Positions 41,772 to 49,989 of a DNA stretch of 64,000 nt are shown here, piece by piece. Position 1 is the first letter of the stretch. Each line of letters begins with the position of its first letter. Under the pieces are notes generated by a model. That model did not search any database and had not been told where the DNA came from. It saw only the letters and a list, made by a program, of their open reading frames with translations. A program made the translations under genes and the position numbers. Origin of the DNA: Rhizobiaceae bacterium (lineage in GTDB: Bacteria > Pseudomonadota > Alphaproteobacteria > Rhizobiales > Rhizobiaceae); the NCBI GenBank assembly GCA_025698895.1, contig JAILWO010000002.1, positions 992,001 through 1,056,000 on the forward strand. The letters run 5' to 3'.

Positions 41772-42437
41772 ATGGTCAGTCGTTCAGACCTTGTGCGCGA
41801 GAAGCTCGAACAGCTGATCATCGAGGGCGCGTTCGCCAATGGTGAGCGGCTTGACGAGATCAAGCTGGCGAGCCGGTTCGCTGTGTCGCGCACGCCGTTG
41901 CGCGAGGCTTTCCAGGCTCTTGCGGCTTCCGGCCTGATCGATCTTCAGCCGCGACGCGGCGCCTTCGTCCGTCATCCGGCCTTCGAGGAAGTGATCGAGA
42001 TGTTCGAGGTGATGGCCGAGCTCGAAGCCTTTTGCGGTCGTCTCGCCAGCCGTCGCGTGACGCCCGAGCTGATCGATCGGCTGACACAGACGGTGGTCGA
42101 GTGCGAGAAAGCCGCCGAAGCCGGCGACGTCGATGGCTACTATCGCGCCAACGAGGTCTTTCATTTCCTCATCTACGAGGCCTCGGGCAACCGGTTCCTC
42201 GCCAAGGAGGCCGGCAAGCTGCATCGCAGGCTGAAGCCGTTCCGCCGCATGCAGCTCAAGGTCCGCGGGCGGATGGGCCAGTCGCTAGCCGAGCACCGCC
42301 AGATACTCAACGCACTTGTCGAAGGCAGCGCCGACGCCGCGGCCCACATATTGCGCGACCATGTCGCCATCCAGGGCAGCAAGTTCAACGACCTGGTCGT
42401 CAGCTATCGGCGCACATCCGGGGCGAACGCCGCCTGA
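41772..42437 (+). CDS. matR: GntR (FadR-subfamily) regulator of malonate operon
   Basis: A 221-residue regulator. Residues 1-70 are the GntR winged helix (REKLEQLIIEGAFANGERLDEIKLASRFAVSRTPLREAFQALAASGLIDLQPRRGAFVR). The rest is the FCD all-helical ligand domain (AELEAFCGRLASRRVTPE; YYRANEVFHFLIYEASGN; LAEHRQILNALVEGSADAAAHILRDHV) whose metal-binding Asp/His set binds a carboxylate effector. I choose the ATG at 41772; an upstream ATG at 41724 lies within the operator. Divergent from matP, it matches MatR in place and type, with malonate as expected effector. Confidence 0.9.
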   Translation: MVSRSDLVREKLEQLIIEGAFANGERLDEIKLASRFAVSRTPLREAFQALAASGLIDLQPRRGAFVRHPAFEEVIEMFEVMAELEAFCGRLASRRVTPELIDRLTQTVVECEKAAEAGDVDGYYRANEVFHFLIYEASGNRFLAKEAGKLHRRLKPFRRMQLKVRGRMGQSLAEHRQILNALVEGSADAAAHILRDHVAIQGSKFNDLVVSYRRTSGANAA

Positions 42438-42573
42438 GGTCCGTACGACGTATCAGTGTGGCAACGGACACGGCCGTGCTGCCATATCTGGCAGCCGACA
42501 TGACGCTCGCGACCCACACGCGGAGACCTTTTACGGCCTCGCATCCAACAGTTCATGACCTGCGAGGGTTTTC

Positions 42574-44070
42574 CTAGACCCGGAAGAGGTCCTGCTCGAT
42601 GCCGGCCGCTTCGAAAAGATAGTCGCGCGAAGCCTCGAGTTCGCTTCTCATCCTGGCGATATCGGCCCCCTGCAACGCGCCCCTCCACTTGCGGATCCTG
42701 CCGGCGATCATGACGGTGTCGACATTGCTGCGGTCCATCAGCGAGACGACCGCGCCGGGCACGTTGTTGAGCGGCGCGACGTTGAGCGCCGTCGCGTCGA
42801 GGAGGACGATGTCGGCCTCCTTGCCGGGCGTCAGCGATCCCGTCTTGCCGTCGAGCCCCAAGCCCTTCGCACCCGACAAGGTGGCGAGACGCAGGACGTC
42901 GCGCGCGGTGAGCATCATCGGCAGCTTCTCCTCGCCGCCCAGCGCCGACTCGTTGATGAAGGCGCGCTGGAGCATCATCGCCGAGCGCATCTGCGTGAAC
43001 GGATCGGCCGTCAGCGTGCACTCGACATCGCTCGAGAGCGACGGCTCCATGCCGAGGTCGAGCGCCTTCTGGATCGGCGGCATGCCGTGGCGCATGTTCA
43101 TCTCGATCGGCACGGCGAGCGAGACGTGGGAACCGGCATCGGCCGCCGCCTTCCAGGCGAGGTCGCTCATGCCGGTCATGTGGATGAAGATGTTGTCCGG
43201 GCCGAACGCGCCGCTCTTCGCCAGCTCGTCGAAGGTCGAAGCCATGCCGAATGTGCCGACCACGTGCAGCGCCACCGGCAGGCCGAGCTCGCGGCCGATC
43301 TTCCACGACTTCTCGTAGCCGGGAATGTATATCTCGCCGCCCATGACCATGGTGACGAGCTGGTCGTCCGAGGCGAAATGCTCGCTCCTGATGCGCCTGG
43401 CGTCGTCGGGATATTTCGAGCCGTCGCCCCAGCCCTCGAAATAGCCGAAGGCGGCGCGGCGGCCAGCATCCTTCAGCGCCTGGATGGCGGCGTCGGAGTG
43501 TTCGGGCGAATGATGGATCTGCGAAATGTCCATCACCGTCGTCACGCCGGCGTCGAGCTGCGACAGCGAACCGAACATCTCGCTCACATAGACATCCTCG
43601 GGACGGTAGACCAACGAGAACTTCTGCAGGATGTGTTCGTAGTAGTTGACGGCGCTGTGCGGCTGGCCGTCATTGACCAGGATGCCGTCGGCCAGGAAGC
43701 TGCGCAGCGCCGTCTCGAACTGATGATGATGGGTATCGATGAAGCCGGGCATGACGATCATGCCGCCCGCCTCCACGATGTCGGCGCCGGAGGCGTCGAG
43801 GTCGGGCCCGACCGCGGCGATCGTGCGGCCTTCGACGAGCACGTCGGCTTTCGCGAAGTCGCCCACCTCGGGATCCATGCTCATCACGTGCCCGCCCCTG
43901 ATCAGGATGCGGCGGCCCGGCGCGCCGGAGTCCCTGGGCATGGAAGCAGTGGTGGCGGCCGATCCTCCGCCCCCGCCGACCGGCGCCATGACGGGCGCTG
44001 CCGACATAAACGGAGCATGACGCGAGATCGAATGATCCTGGATCAAACCGCTTTCGCAAAGCTGGCACAT
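42574..44070 (-). CDS. Amidohydrolase-family metalloenzyme (TrzN/chlorohydrolase-like)
   Basis: A 498-residue TIM-barrel amidohydrolase. The metal site starts with the HxH motif in MPGFIDTHHHQFET (His114, His116); further histidines occur in PVALHVVGTFG and in FIHMTGMSD, and the aspartate in SLSSDVECTLTADPF. The sequence most resembles the cytosine deaminase/chlorohydrolase group that hydrolyses amines or halides from aromatic heterocycles. An unusual 55-residue N-terminal extension begins MCQLCESG and holds a run of five glycines. It is divergent from the maleylacetate reductase gene across a 346-base gap. Its reaction is unknown; it may open or deaminate the substrate that leads to hydroxyquinol. 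Confidence 0.85.
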   Translation of the reverse strand: MCQLCESGLIQDHSISRHAPFMSAAPVMAPVGGGGGSAATTASMPRDSGAPGRRILIRGGHVMSMDPEVGDFAKADVLVEGRTIAAVGPDLDASGADIVEAGGMIVMPGFIDTHHHQFETALRSFLADGILVNDGQPHSAVNYYEHILQKFSLVYRPEDVYVSEMFGSLSQLDAGVTTVMDISQIHHSPEHSDAAIQALKDAGRRAAFGYFEGWGDGSKYPDDARRIRSEHFASDDQLVTMVMGGEIYIPGYEKSWKIGRELGLPVALHVVGTFGMASTFDELAKSGAFGPDNIFIHMTGMSDLAWKAAADAGSHVSLAVPIEMNMRHGMPPIQKALDLGMEPSLSSDVECTLTADPFTQMRSAMMLQRAFINESALGGEEKLPMMLTARDVLRLATLSGAKGLGLDGKTGSLTPGKEADIVLLDATALNVAPLNNVPGAVVSLMDRSNVDTVMIAGRIRKWRGALQGADIARMRSELEASRDYLFEAAGIEQDLFRV

Positions 44071-44416
44071 AGGCTGGTTCCCCTTCCTCCTGCGCGCCCG
44101 CGGCCTCCCTGCCTGTTCCGGCGCGATCTTGTTCTCCGTTCATTATTACTGAACATCTATAGGATGCCAAGTCACGACGCCGGCGCTTCCGCATATGTGC
44201 GATGGCGACCAACAACCGTATGCGACAAAGGACTTCCGGCTTCGCACGGTACTATCCGCGCGACCGGCTCGCCTTGACAATCAACGCGTTAATGCGGATT
44301 AAACGCGTATATTTGAACTGCACGACAAGCGGTCACCGAGGGAGGATGCGCGATGGACCGGCACGGCACCGCAAGGCAGGCGGCGATCGCGACGGCCGGC
44401 GCATGACGGGCGGCTC
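44071..44416. promoter_or_regulatory. Divergent promoter region with inverted repeat
   Basis: This 346-base gap separates the amidohydrolase and the maleylacetate reductase operon. A plus-strand promoter is visible: TTGACA at 44274-44279 and GATTAA at 44297-44302, 17 bases apart. A near-perfect inverted repeat, ACGCGTTAAT (44284-44293) and ATTAAACGCGT (44298-44308), covers the spacer and -10 and is a likely operator. No convincing gene lies in the gap. Confidence 0.6.
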
Positions 44417-45481
44417 ATGAAGTCCTTCACCTACACCGGCCAACCGGCGCGCGTCATCTTCGGTTCCGGTACGCTTTCCCGCCTCGCGGCGGAAATCGAG
44501 CGGCTTGGCTGCGGCCGGGCGCTGGTGTTGTCCACGCCGGAGCAGGCGGACCATGCGCGCGAGGTCATGTCGCGCATCGGTGGTGCGGCCGCTGGCCTGT
44601 TCGACGGCGCGGCGATGCACACGCCGGTATCGGTCACTGAAAAGGCGATGAAGACAGTTGCAGACCTCGGCGCCGACTGCACCCTCGCCATCGGCGGCGG
44701 CTCGACGATCGGTCTCGGCAAGGCGATCGCGCTGAGGACGGACCTGCCGCAGATCTGCGTTCCCACGACCTATGCGGGCTCCGAGATGACGCCGATCCTG
44801 GGCGAGACCGCCAACGGCGTGAAGAAGACCCAGCGCACGCTCAAGGTGCTTCCCGAGGTCGTGGTCTACGACGTCGACCTCACCCTTTCCCTGCCGCCGG
44901 CGCTTTCCGCCACTTCGGGCATGAACGCGCTGGCGCACGCCGCCGAGGCGCTTTACGCGGAGGATCGCAACCCGGTGATCTCGCTGATGGCGGAGGAGGC
45001 GGTCTCGGCGCTCGCGCGGGCGCTGCCCGACGTTGTCGCCGACGGCTCGAACCGCGCTACGCGCTCCGATGCGCTCTACGGCGCGTGGCTGTGCGGCGTG
45101 TGCCTGGGCTCGGTCGGCATGGCGCTGCATCACAAGCTCTGCCATGTGCTGGGCGGTACGTTCGACCTGCCGCACGCGCAGACGCACACGATCGTGCTGC
45201 CGCATGCGATCGCCTACAACGCTCCGGCCGCACCCGAAGCGATGGCGGCGCTGTCGCGCGCGCTCGGCGCCGACGAGCCGGGCCGTGCCCTGTTCGATCT
45301 CGCGGGAGGACTCGGAGCCCCGCGTGCGCTCAGGGATATCGGCATGCCAGAGGACGGGATCGCGCGTGCGGTCGATCTGGCGCTGGAGAACCCGTACTGG
45401 AATCCGCGCCGCATCGAGCGTGACACGATCCACGAGTTGATCACGCGCGCATGGGCGGGCGAGCCGCCCGAAGCCGGCTAG
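44417..45481 (+). CDS. Maleylacetate reductase
   Basis: A 354-residue iron-alcohol-dehydrogenase-fold enzyme matching maleylacetate reductases, which reduce maleylacetate to 3-oxoadipate with NAD(P)H. Typical segments are IFGSGTLSRLAAEIERLG, LAIGGGSTIGLGKAIALRTDLPQICVPTTYAGSEMTPILGETANGVKKTQRT, and GMNALAHAAEALYAEDRNP. The metal-ligand region is GMALHHKLCHVLGGTFDLPHAQTHTIVLPH. It begins a four-gene unit (reductase, beta-hydroxyacid dehydrogenase, intradiol dioxygenase, YciI protein). Together with the dioxygenase it completes hydroxyquinol breakdown to 3-oxoadipate. Confidence 0.93.
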   Translation: MKSFTYTGQPARVIFGSGTLSRLAAEIERLGCGRALVLSTPEQADHAREVMSRIGGAAAGLFDGAAMHTPVSVTEKAMKTVADLGADCTLAIGGGSTIGLGKAIALRTDLPQICVPTTYAGSEMTPILGETANGVKKTQRTLKVLPEVVVYDVDLTLSLPPALSATSGMNALAHAAEALYAEDRNPVISLMAEEAVSALARALPDVVADGSNRATRSDALYGAWLCGVCLGSVGMALHHKLCHVLGGTFDLPHAQTHTIVLPHAIAYNAPAAPEAMAALSRALGADEPGRALFDLAGGLGAPRALRDIGMPEDGIARAVDLALENPYWNPRRIERDTIHELITRAWAGEPPEAG

Positions 45482-45500
45482 GGACATCTGGAGCAAGGGC

Positions 45501-46403
45501 ATGAGCGGCAAGGCGACAATAGGCTGGATCGGCCTCGGCAAGCTGGGCCTGCCGATCGCCGCGCGATTGGCGGAGGCGGGATATGAGGTGACGGGCTTCG
45601 ATCCCGCGAAGGCGCGCCTTGATCTGGCCGCGACGAAGGGCATAAGGATTACCGAAAGCCCCGGGGAAGCCGCCGGCAGGGACGTGATCTTCTCCTGCCT
45701 GCCCGACGACCGCGCGCTGCGCGCGGCCGCCCTCGGCGAGCGTGGCATCGTGGCGTCCATGCGCTCCGACGCGACATACGTGGAAATCAGCACCGTCAGC
45801 CCCGACGTCTCGGCCGAGGTCGGGCGCGCGGCCATAGAGGCCGGCGTGGCGTATCTGCGCCTGCCGATCTCGGGCAATGCATCCATCGCCCACACGGGCA
45901 ATCTGAGCTGCTTCGCCTCCGGCCCGAAGGACGCCTTCGAAGCCGTCCGGCCCATCGTGGCCGCGTTCACGCGGGCCCAGACCTATCTCGGGGAGGACGA
46001 GGAGGCGCGCTACGCGAAGCTCGCGATCAACCTGATGCTGGCGGCGACGTCGGTGATGATGGGCGAAACCCTGGCTCTTGCGCGCAAGGGCAATATCGGC
46101 TGGCGGGACATGCTCGACGTGCTCGCTGAGAGTGCCGCCGCCTCGCCCATGGTCAAGTACAAGGTCGGTCCGCTGGCGGAACGCGATTTCACGTCGACTT
46201 TCTCGTGCCATCAGATGGCGAAGGACCTCGACCTGATCCTGGGCGCGGCGCGGGCGGCCAACGTCCCCGTCCCGATGGCGGCGCTGACGCGCGAGACCTT
46301 CGCCGCGATCATCGGCCGGGGCATGGGAGAGGACGATTTCATCGCTCCGGTCAGACACACCGAGTGGCTGGCGGGAATGGGTGAGCCCGATACCACGAGC
46401 TGA
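45501..46403 (+). CDS. Beta-hydroxyacid dehydrogenase (3-hydroxyisobutyrate type)
   Basis: A 300-residue NAD(P)-dependent dehydrogenase. The cofactor motif is IGWIGLGKLGLPIAARLAEAGYEVTGFDP; DVIFSCLPDDRALRA follows; the catalytic lysine lies in YAKLAINLMLAATSVMMGETLALA. The substrate-binding segment LRLPISGNASIAHTGNLSCFASG deviates from the usual DAPVSGG pattern of 3-hydroxyisobutyrate dehydrogenase, so the substrate is probably different. GGAGCAAGGGC precedes the ATG. It lies 19 bases after the maleylacetate reductase, in a hydroxyquinol cluster; its step is not known from standard hydroxyquinol pathways. Confidence 0.87.
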   Translation: MSGKATIGWIGLGKLGLPIAARLAEAGYEVTGFDPAKARLDLAATKGIRITESPGEAAGRDVIFSCLPDDRALRAAALGERGIVASMRSDATYVEISTVSPDVSAEVGRAAIEAGVAYLRLPISGNASIAHTGNLSCFASGPKDAFEAVRPIVAAFTRAQTYLGEDEEARYAKLAINLMLAATSVMMGETLALARKGNIGWRDMLDVLAESAAASPMVKYKVGPLAERDFTSTFSCHQMAKDLDLILGAARAANVPVPMAALTRETFAAIIGRGMGEDDFIAPVRHTEWLAGMGEPDTTS

Positions 46404-46412
46404 GGCCACGAC

Positions 46413-47276
46413 ATGCGCAACTTCAACGAGTTCACGATTACCGACGCCGTGGTGGAGCGCGTCGGCAACGCCAGCGATCCCCGCATCCGCGAGATCAGCG
46501 AGGCCGTCGTCAGGCATCTGCACGCGCTGGTGCGCGAGGTGCGTCCCACGCAGGACGAGTGGATGGCGGCCGTCAACTTCCTGACCCGCACCGGCCAGAT
46601 GTGCAACGACAAGCGGCAGGAATTCATCCTGCTGTCCGACACGCTCGGCATCTCGATGCTGGTCGACGCGATAAACCACGAGCAGTCGAAGGGGGCGACC
46701 GAGACGACGGTGCTAGGACCCTTCTATGTGGAATCGCCGCCTGAGCATGAGCTCGGCGACAACATCTCGCCCGGCATGGAGGGGGCCCCGCTGTTCGTGT
46801 CCGGCTCGGTGAGTTCCACGGACGGCGCGCCGCTGGTCGGCGCCGTCGTCGACGTGTGGCACTCGGACGACGACGGCTATTACGATGTCCAGCAGCCCGA
46901 TGACGTCGAGGGTCTGACGATGCGCGCCCGCTTCCACGCGGACGGGAACGGTCGGTTCCATTTCTGGACCATCAAGCCGGCCGCCTATCCCATCCCGCAT
47001 GACGGTCCGGTGGGCGACATGCTGGAGGCACAGGGGCGCCATCCCTGGCGGCCGGCCCATGTTCACTTCATGATCTCGGCGCCGGGCCACGAGCGCCTCG
47101 TCACGCATGTCTTCGTCGCGGGCGACCAGTATCTCGATTCCGACGCGGTCTTCGGCGTGAAGGACTCGCTGATCCACGATTTCGTCGAGCATCCGGCCGG
47201 CACCGCACCCGACGGGACCACGGTGGACCGCCGCTATTTCGAGCTGACATACGATTTCAAGCTGAACAAGGACTGA
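46413..47276 (+). CDS. Hydroxyquinol 1,2-dioxygenase-type intradiol dioxygenase
   Basis: A 287-residue Fe(III) intradiol ring-cleavage enzyme. The N-terminal linker/dimer domain is helical; the catalytic domain has LGPFYVESPP, VDVWHSDDDGYYDVQQPD and the likely iron ligands Tyr157, Tyr192 (AYPIPHDGPV) and His216/His218 (PAHVHFMI). Together with adjacent maleylacetate reductase, hydroxyquinol (1,2,4-benzenetriol) is a more likely substrate than catechol, giving maleylacetate. GAGG lies upstream of the ATG. No hydroxyquinol-producing monooxygenase is found in the cluster. Confidence 0.92.
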   Translation: MRNFNEFTITDAVVERVGNASDPRIREISEAVVRHLHALVREVRPTQDEWMAAVNFLTRTGQMCNDKRQEFILLSDTLGISMLVDAINHEQSKGATETTVLGPFYVESPPEHELGDNISPGMEGAPLFVSGSVSSTDGAPLVGAVVDVWHSDDDGYYDVQQPDDVEGLTMRARFHADGNGRFHFWTIKPAAYPIPHDGPVGDMLEAQGRHPWRPAHVHFMISAPGHERLVTHVFVAGDQYLDSDAVFGVKDSLIHDFVEHPAGTAPDGTTVDRRYFELTYDFKLNKD

Positions 47277-47306
47277 GCGCCACGCGCGAGAAACGGGAGA
47301 CCGCAG

Positions 47307-47594
47307 ATGCTGTTCGCCATCCACGCCCTCGACAAGCCCGGCGCCCTCCCGACGCGCCTCGCCAACTACGACGCGCACAAGGCGTTCCTGAGCGACACCA
47401 GCGCCTTCGGCATCGAGATCGTCATGTCCGGGCCGCTTGTGGCCGACGACGGCGAGACGATGATCGGCAGCCTGTTCCTGGTCGAGGCGCCCGACCGCGC
47501 GGCGGTGGAGCGCTTCAACGGCGCCGATCCGTTCAAGGCCGCCGACATCTGGGAGAAGGTGACGATCACCGGCTTCCTCCGCCGCCAGGGCTGA
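47307..47594 (+). CDS. YciI-family protein
   Basis: A 95-residue single-domain protein of the YciI/dimeric ferredoxin-like fold (MLFAIHALDKPGALPTRLANYDAHKAFL; GPLVADDGETMIGSLFLVEAPDRAAVERFNGADPFKAADIWEKVTITGF). A family histidine/aspartate pair (YDAHKAFL and NGADPF) is conserved. Such proteins include chloromuconolactone dehalogenase-like and hydrolase or isomerase activities in aromatic pathways. GGGAGA precedes the ATG. It is last in the hydroxyquinol operon and convergent with the ABC transporter genes. Confidence 0.88.
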   Translation: MLFAIHALDKPGALPTRLANYDAHKAFLSDTSAFGIEIVMSGPLVADDGETMIGSLFLVEAPDRAAVERFNGADPFKAADIWEKVTITGFLRRQG

Positions 47595-47610
47595 GCCGGC
47601 CGCCTGGATC

Positions 47611-48342
47611 CTACGCGATCCCCATCATGGCGCTGCGTATCTCTTCGCTGGAGGCCGGATCGACCTTCTGATCGAAGGTGTGGATGATGCGCCCGTGCGA
47701 CAGCACATAGGCGCGCGATGCGACCTCGATCGCCTGAAAGAAGCTCTGCTCGGCCATCAGGATTGTCATGTTGGTCGTCTCCTGCAGCGTGCGGATGGTG
47801 CTGATCACCTGCTCGACCACGATCGGGGCAAGTCCCACGGAGGGTTCGTCGACGACCATGATGCGCGGCGACGTCATCAGCGCTCGCGCGATCGCCAGCA
47901 TCTGCTGCTGGCCGCCGCTCAGCGTCGAGGAAAGCTGCCTGCGCCGCTCGTCTAGGATGGGGAACATCTCGTAGCAGAAACCGAGATTCTCCTTCAGCTT
48001 TGCCTTGCCGCGTCCGGAGCCGCCGGCCAGCATCAGGTTCTCCTCGACGGTGAGGTTGGGCGCCAGCCGCCGGCCCTCCGGAACATAGGCGACGCCGCGC
48101 CGGGTCGTCTCGTGCGCGGCGGAGCGCGACAGCTCGATCGTCTCGCCCTCCCACTCCAGGAGAACGCGGCCCGAGGTCGGGCGCACGAAGCCCATGATGC
48201 AGTTGAGCAGCGTGCTCTTGCCGTTGCCGTTCATGCCGAGCAGGGCGACCAGCTCGCCCTCGCGCACTTCGAGATTCACGTCGCGCAGGACCGTGACGGC
48301 GCCGTAGCCGGCGTGGAGACCTTCAACGACGAGTCTGTTCAC
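47611..48342 (-). CDS. Branched-chain-type ABC transporter ATPase (LivF)
   Basis: A 243-residue ATPase with Walker A GMNGNGKST, signature LSGGQQQMLAIARAL, Walker B IMVVDEPSVGL and the LivF-typical FILMAEQ-like TILMAEQSFFQ. It is the second ATPase of a LIV-type (HAAT) importer that in catabolic clusters often carries aromatic acids or amides. It overlaps the upstream LivG gene by 20 bases. Last gene of the transporter operon. Confidence 0.93.
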   Translation of the reverse strand: MNRLVVEGLHAGYGAVTVLRDVNLEVREGELVALLGMNGNGKSTLLNCIMGFVRPTSGRVLLEWEGETIELSRSAAHETTRRGVAYVPEGRRLAPNLTVEENLMLAGGSGRGKAKLKENLGFCYEMFPILDERRRQLSSTLSGGQQQMLAIARALMTSPRIMVVDEPSVGLAPIVVEQVISTIRTLQETTNMTILMAEQSFFQAIEVASRAYVLSHGRIIHTFDQKVDPASSEEIRSAMMGIA

Positions 48343-49057
48343 CGAAATAAACCTTCTGGACCTGGGGGCTGGCGACGATCTCGTCCGGGCTTCCCTCGGC
48401 GATGATCTTGCCCGTCTCGAGGCAGATCACGCGCTGCGAGAAGCGCATCACCGCGTGCATGATGTGCTCGATCATGACGACGGCGACGCCGGATGCGTTG
48501 AGCTTCAAGAGCAGTGCCAGCACGTCGTCAATCTCGGCCTCCGACAGGCCGGCCATGGCCTCGTCGGCGATCAGCACCCGCGGCCTGGCCGCGAGCGCCC
48601 GCGCGAGCTCGAGCTTGCGCAGCTCGAGCTGGGAAAGCAGCTCGGCCGGGTGGTCGCGACGCTCCACCAGACCCACCGATTCCAACACCTGTTCGACGCG
48701 CTCGATCTCCTCCTTCTCGGTCTCCGCCGAGGAACAGTAGTCCATCGGTACCAGAAGGTTCTCGAAGACGCTCATGCCAAGGAAGGGCCGCGGGATCTGG
48801 AAGCTGCGCGACAGGCCGAAGCGCGCCCGGCGATAGGCGGGCATGCGCGTGATATCCTCGCCGCGAAAGACGATGCTGCCGGTGTCCGGGCGGTGGAAGC
48901 CGCTGATACAGTTGATCAGCGTCGTCTTGCCGGAGCCGTTCGGACCGATGATGCCCAGGCGTTCCCCGGGCATCAGGTCGACGTCCACCGGGCCAAGCGC
49001 CTTGATCGGACCGAAGGCCTTCCTCACGTCGCGCACCGCCAGCAGGCTCTCGCTCAT
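48323..49057 (-). CDS. Branched-chain-type ABC transporter ATPase (LivG)
   Basis: A 244-residue ATPase: Walker A GPNGSGKTT, the LivG-type insert PYRRARFGLSRSFQIPRPFLGMSVFENLLV, a degenerate signature LLSQLELRKLELARALA in place of LSYGxQR, Walker B VLIADEAMAGLSEAE, and VVMIEHIMHAV. The signature SQLELRK is unusual for an active ABC site and may mark a degenerate half-site in the LivF/LivG dimer. The ATG at 49057 overlaps the LivM stop in ATGA. Confidence 0.92.
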   Translation of the reverse strand: MSESLLAVRDVRKAFGPIKALGPVDVDLMPGERLGIIGPNGSGKTTLINCISGFHRPDTGSIVFRGEDITRMPAYRRARFGLSRSFQIPRPFLGMSVFENLLVPMDYCSSAETEKEEIERVEQVLESVGLVERRDHPAELLSQLELRKLELARALAARPRVLIADEAMAGLSEAEIDDVLALLLKLNASGVAVVMIEHIMHAVMRFSQRVICLETGKIIAEGSPDEIVASPQVQKVYFGEQTRR

Positions 49058-49989
49058 GCCGCGCGGCTCCTGAACCGCAGGCCGAGCAGTCCTTCGGGCG
49101 CGGCCACCACGAAGGCGATCAGCACGAGACCGACGGCGAGGATGTTGAATTCCGAAGAGATGGTCACCGTCGCGAGCTGCTGCACGCTGGCCAGCAGGAC
49201 GGCGCCGATCACCGGCCCCAGCCACGACCGTGTGCCGCCGATCAGCGGCATGGCCAGCGCGTTGAGCCCGATGAGCAGGCTGAAGGCGCTGACCGGATCG
49301 AGATACGAGGTGTAGGTCGGGTAGGGCGCGCCCGCCGCCGCCATGACGCCGCCGCTCAGCGCGCAGGCGAGAAGCTTGAGCTTGAGCGTCGGCACCCCGG
49401 ATGCCTCGGCCGCCGGCTCGCTGGCGCGGATGGCGCGAAAGCCGCGGCCGATCCAGGACACCTCGATCCAGCGCGCCAGAACGACGGCGGCGACGGCGAG
49501 GCCGAGCATGATGCAGAACACATATTGCGTCTGGCCGCCGAACCAGGCCGGCGCCGGATCGGCCAGATGCGTCATGCCCGATGCGCCGCCGAGATATTCG
49601 GTGTTGTGAACCAGCGTCTCCAGAACGATCACCAGCGCAACCGTGGCGATGGCGAAATAGACGCCCTGGATGCGCAGTGTCAGGTAACCCGTCGCCAGAC
49701 CGAGCAGCATGCCGACGACGCAGGCGCCGAGGATCTGGACGAAAATCGACACACCGAGCGCCTTGAACAGGAACGCCGCCATATACGCGCCGGCCCCGAA
49801 GAAGGCGGAGGAACCGAAGTTCGTATAGCCGGCATAACCGCCGAGGATGTTCCAGCCGGTGGCGATCACCACATACTGCAGCACCACATAGCCGGCATAG
49901 AAGTAGTACGGGTTCGACACGACCTTGGGCAGCATGAGCCCGGTCGCGAAGACCAGCAGCGCGACGATGATGAAACGCGTCATCTTCAC
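49054..49989 (-). CDS. Branched-chain-type ABC transporter permease (LivM)
   Basis: A 311-residue inner-membrane permease of the LivM type: WNILGGYAGYTNFGSSAFFGAGAYMAA, LTLRIQGVYFAIATVALVIVLETLV, the cytoplasmic loop WIGRGFRAIRASEPAAEASGV and SLLIGLNALAMPLIGGTRSWLGPVIGAV. I take GTG 49989, which overlaps the LivH stop (GTGA); an ATG two codons later is also possible. Confidence 0.92.
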   Translation of the reverse strand: MKMTRFIIVALLVFATGLMLPKVVSNPYYFYAGYVVLQYVVIATGWNILGGYAGYTNFGSSAFFGAGAYMAAFLFKALGVSIFVQILGACVVGMLLGLATGYLTLRIQGVYFAIATVALVIVLETLVHNTEYLGGASGMTHLADPAPAWFGGQTQYVFCIMLGLAVAAVVLARWIEVSWIGRGFRAIRASEPAAEASGVPTLKLKLLACALSGGVMAAAGAPYPTYTSYLDPVSAFSLLIGLNALAMPLIGGTRSWLGPVIGAVLLASVQQLATVTISSEFNILAVGLVLIAFVVAAPEGLLGLRFRSRAA

